13,335 bases of DNA. Source: Corynebacterium kroppenstedtii (GTDB lineage Bacteria > Actinomycetota > Actinomycetes > Mycobacteriales > Mycobacteriaceae). The notes under the pieces were generated by a model. It was given only the letters and a program-made list of their open reading frames with translations. It searched no databases and was not told the origin of the DNA. The translations under genes and the position numbers were made by a program. Positions within the stretch are counted from its first letter, which is position 1, and each line of letters starts with the position of its first letter. Shown in pieces: positions 13,275-13,335 of the stretch. The stretch is from assembly GCF_003243515.1 (NCBI RefSeq), contig NZ_QFRA01000045.1:1-13335 (forward strand), in the 5' to 3' direction.

Positions 13275-13335
13275 GCGAAGCAACAACACCCGGCACAAGG
13301 AACCGGTAGACGGAAATCTGCGGGGAAGCTACACC

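Noticed and set aside
13280..13335. A tRNA-Leu-like stretch (GGAACCGGTAGACG) at the right edge
   Set aside because: It resembles a D arm, but no matching acceptor stem or anticodon arm can be drawn from the visible bases.
1..13335. CRISPR arrays, insertion sequences, rRNA genes
   Set aside because: No regularly spaced repeats, transposase motifs or rRNA sequence were seen on either strand.

Overview
The window looks like part of an actinobacterial chromosome, most likely from the Corynebacterium/Mycobacteriales side. On the minus strand gyrA is followed by a DUF3566 membrane protein gene, then tRNA-Ile(GAT) and tRNA-Ala(TGC). This is the arrangement known downstream of gyrA in Mycobacterium tuberculosis (gyrA-Rv0007-ileT-alaT) and in corynebacteria. 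The sequence is moderately GC-rich, GTG starts are common, and stop/start overlaps of the ATGA/GTGA type recur. The species cannot be fixed from this sequence alone.

Layout, left to right. Bases 1-134 hold a terminator-like hairpin that ends the minus-strand gyrA/tRNA group. Bases 135-3501 carry tRNA-Ala, tRNA-Ile, the DUF3566 gene and gyrA, all on the minus strand. gyrB is not immediately upstream of gyrA. Instead, a small divergent plus-strand pair begins at 3680: a ribbon-helix-helix antitoxin-like gene and a short protein resembling Fic/Doc toxins with a degraded active-site motif. A small A+T-rich four-helix membrane protein gene follows on the minus strand (4227-4556), then a gene-poor spacer of about 360 bases with three tandem imperfect repeats.

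Bases 4917-12061 carry a complete lower and upper mevalonate pathway on the plus strand, in the order mevalonate kinase, diphosphomevalonate decarboxylase, phosphomevalonate kinase, type 2 IPP isomerase, HMG-CoA reductase, HMG-CoA synthase. Together they convert acetoacetyl-CoA plus acetyl-CoA to mevalonate (MvaS, MvaA), then by two phosphorylations and a decarboxylation to IPP (Mvk, Pmk, MvaD), and isomerise IPP to DMAPP (Fni). The first four genes overlap or nearly touch. The last two overlap each other but sit behind a 129-base A+T-rich gap, so there may be two transcription units. The gene order matches, from memory, the mevalonate cluster of Streptomyces sp. CL190. Most related actinobacteria make isoprenoids by the MEP route, so this cluster is probably an accessory acquisition. 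No acetoacetyl-CoA thiolase, prenyltransferase or terpene cyclase gene is in the window.

A PAP2-family membrane phosphatase gene (12058-13149, minus) converges on mvaS so tightly that the two stop codons share the bases CTAG. The last 186 bases hold a 12-base perfect palindrome over the PAP2 start codon and a second terminator-like hairpin. That hairpin is followed, on the minus strand, by the same 13-base sequence that follows the hairpin at the left end.

The least ordinary points are the mevalonate cluster's position beside gyrA, the tandem repeats and possible leader upstream of mvk, the degenerate Fic-like protein, the low-complexity insertions in three pathway enzymes, and the repeated 13-mer behind two hairpins.
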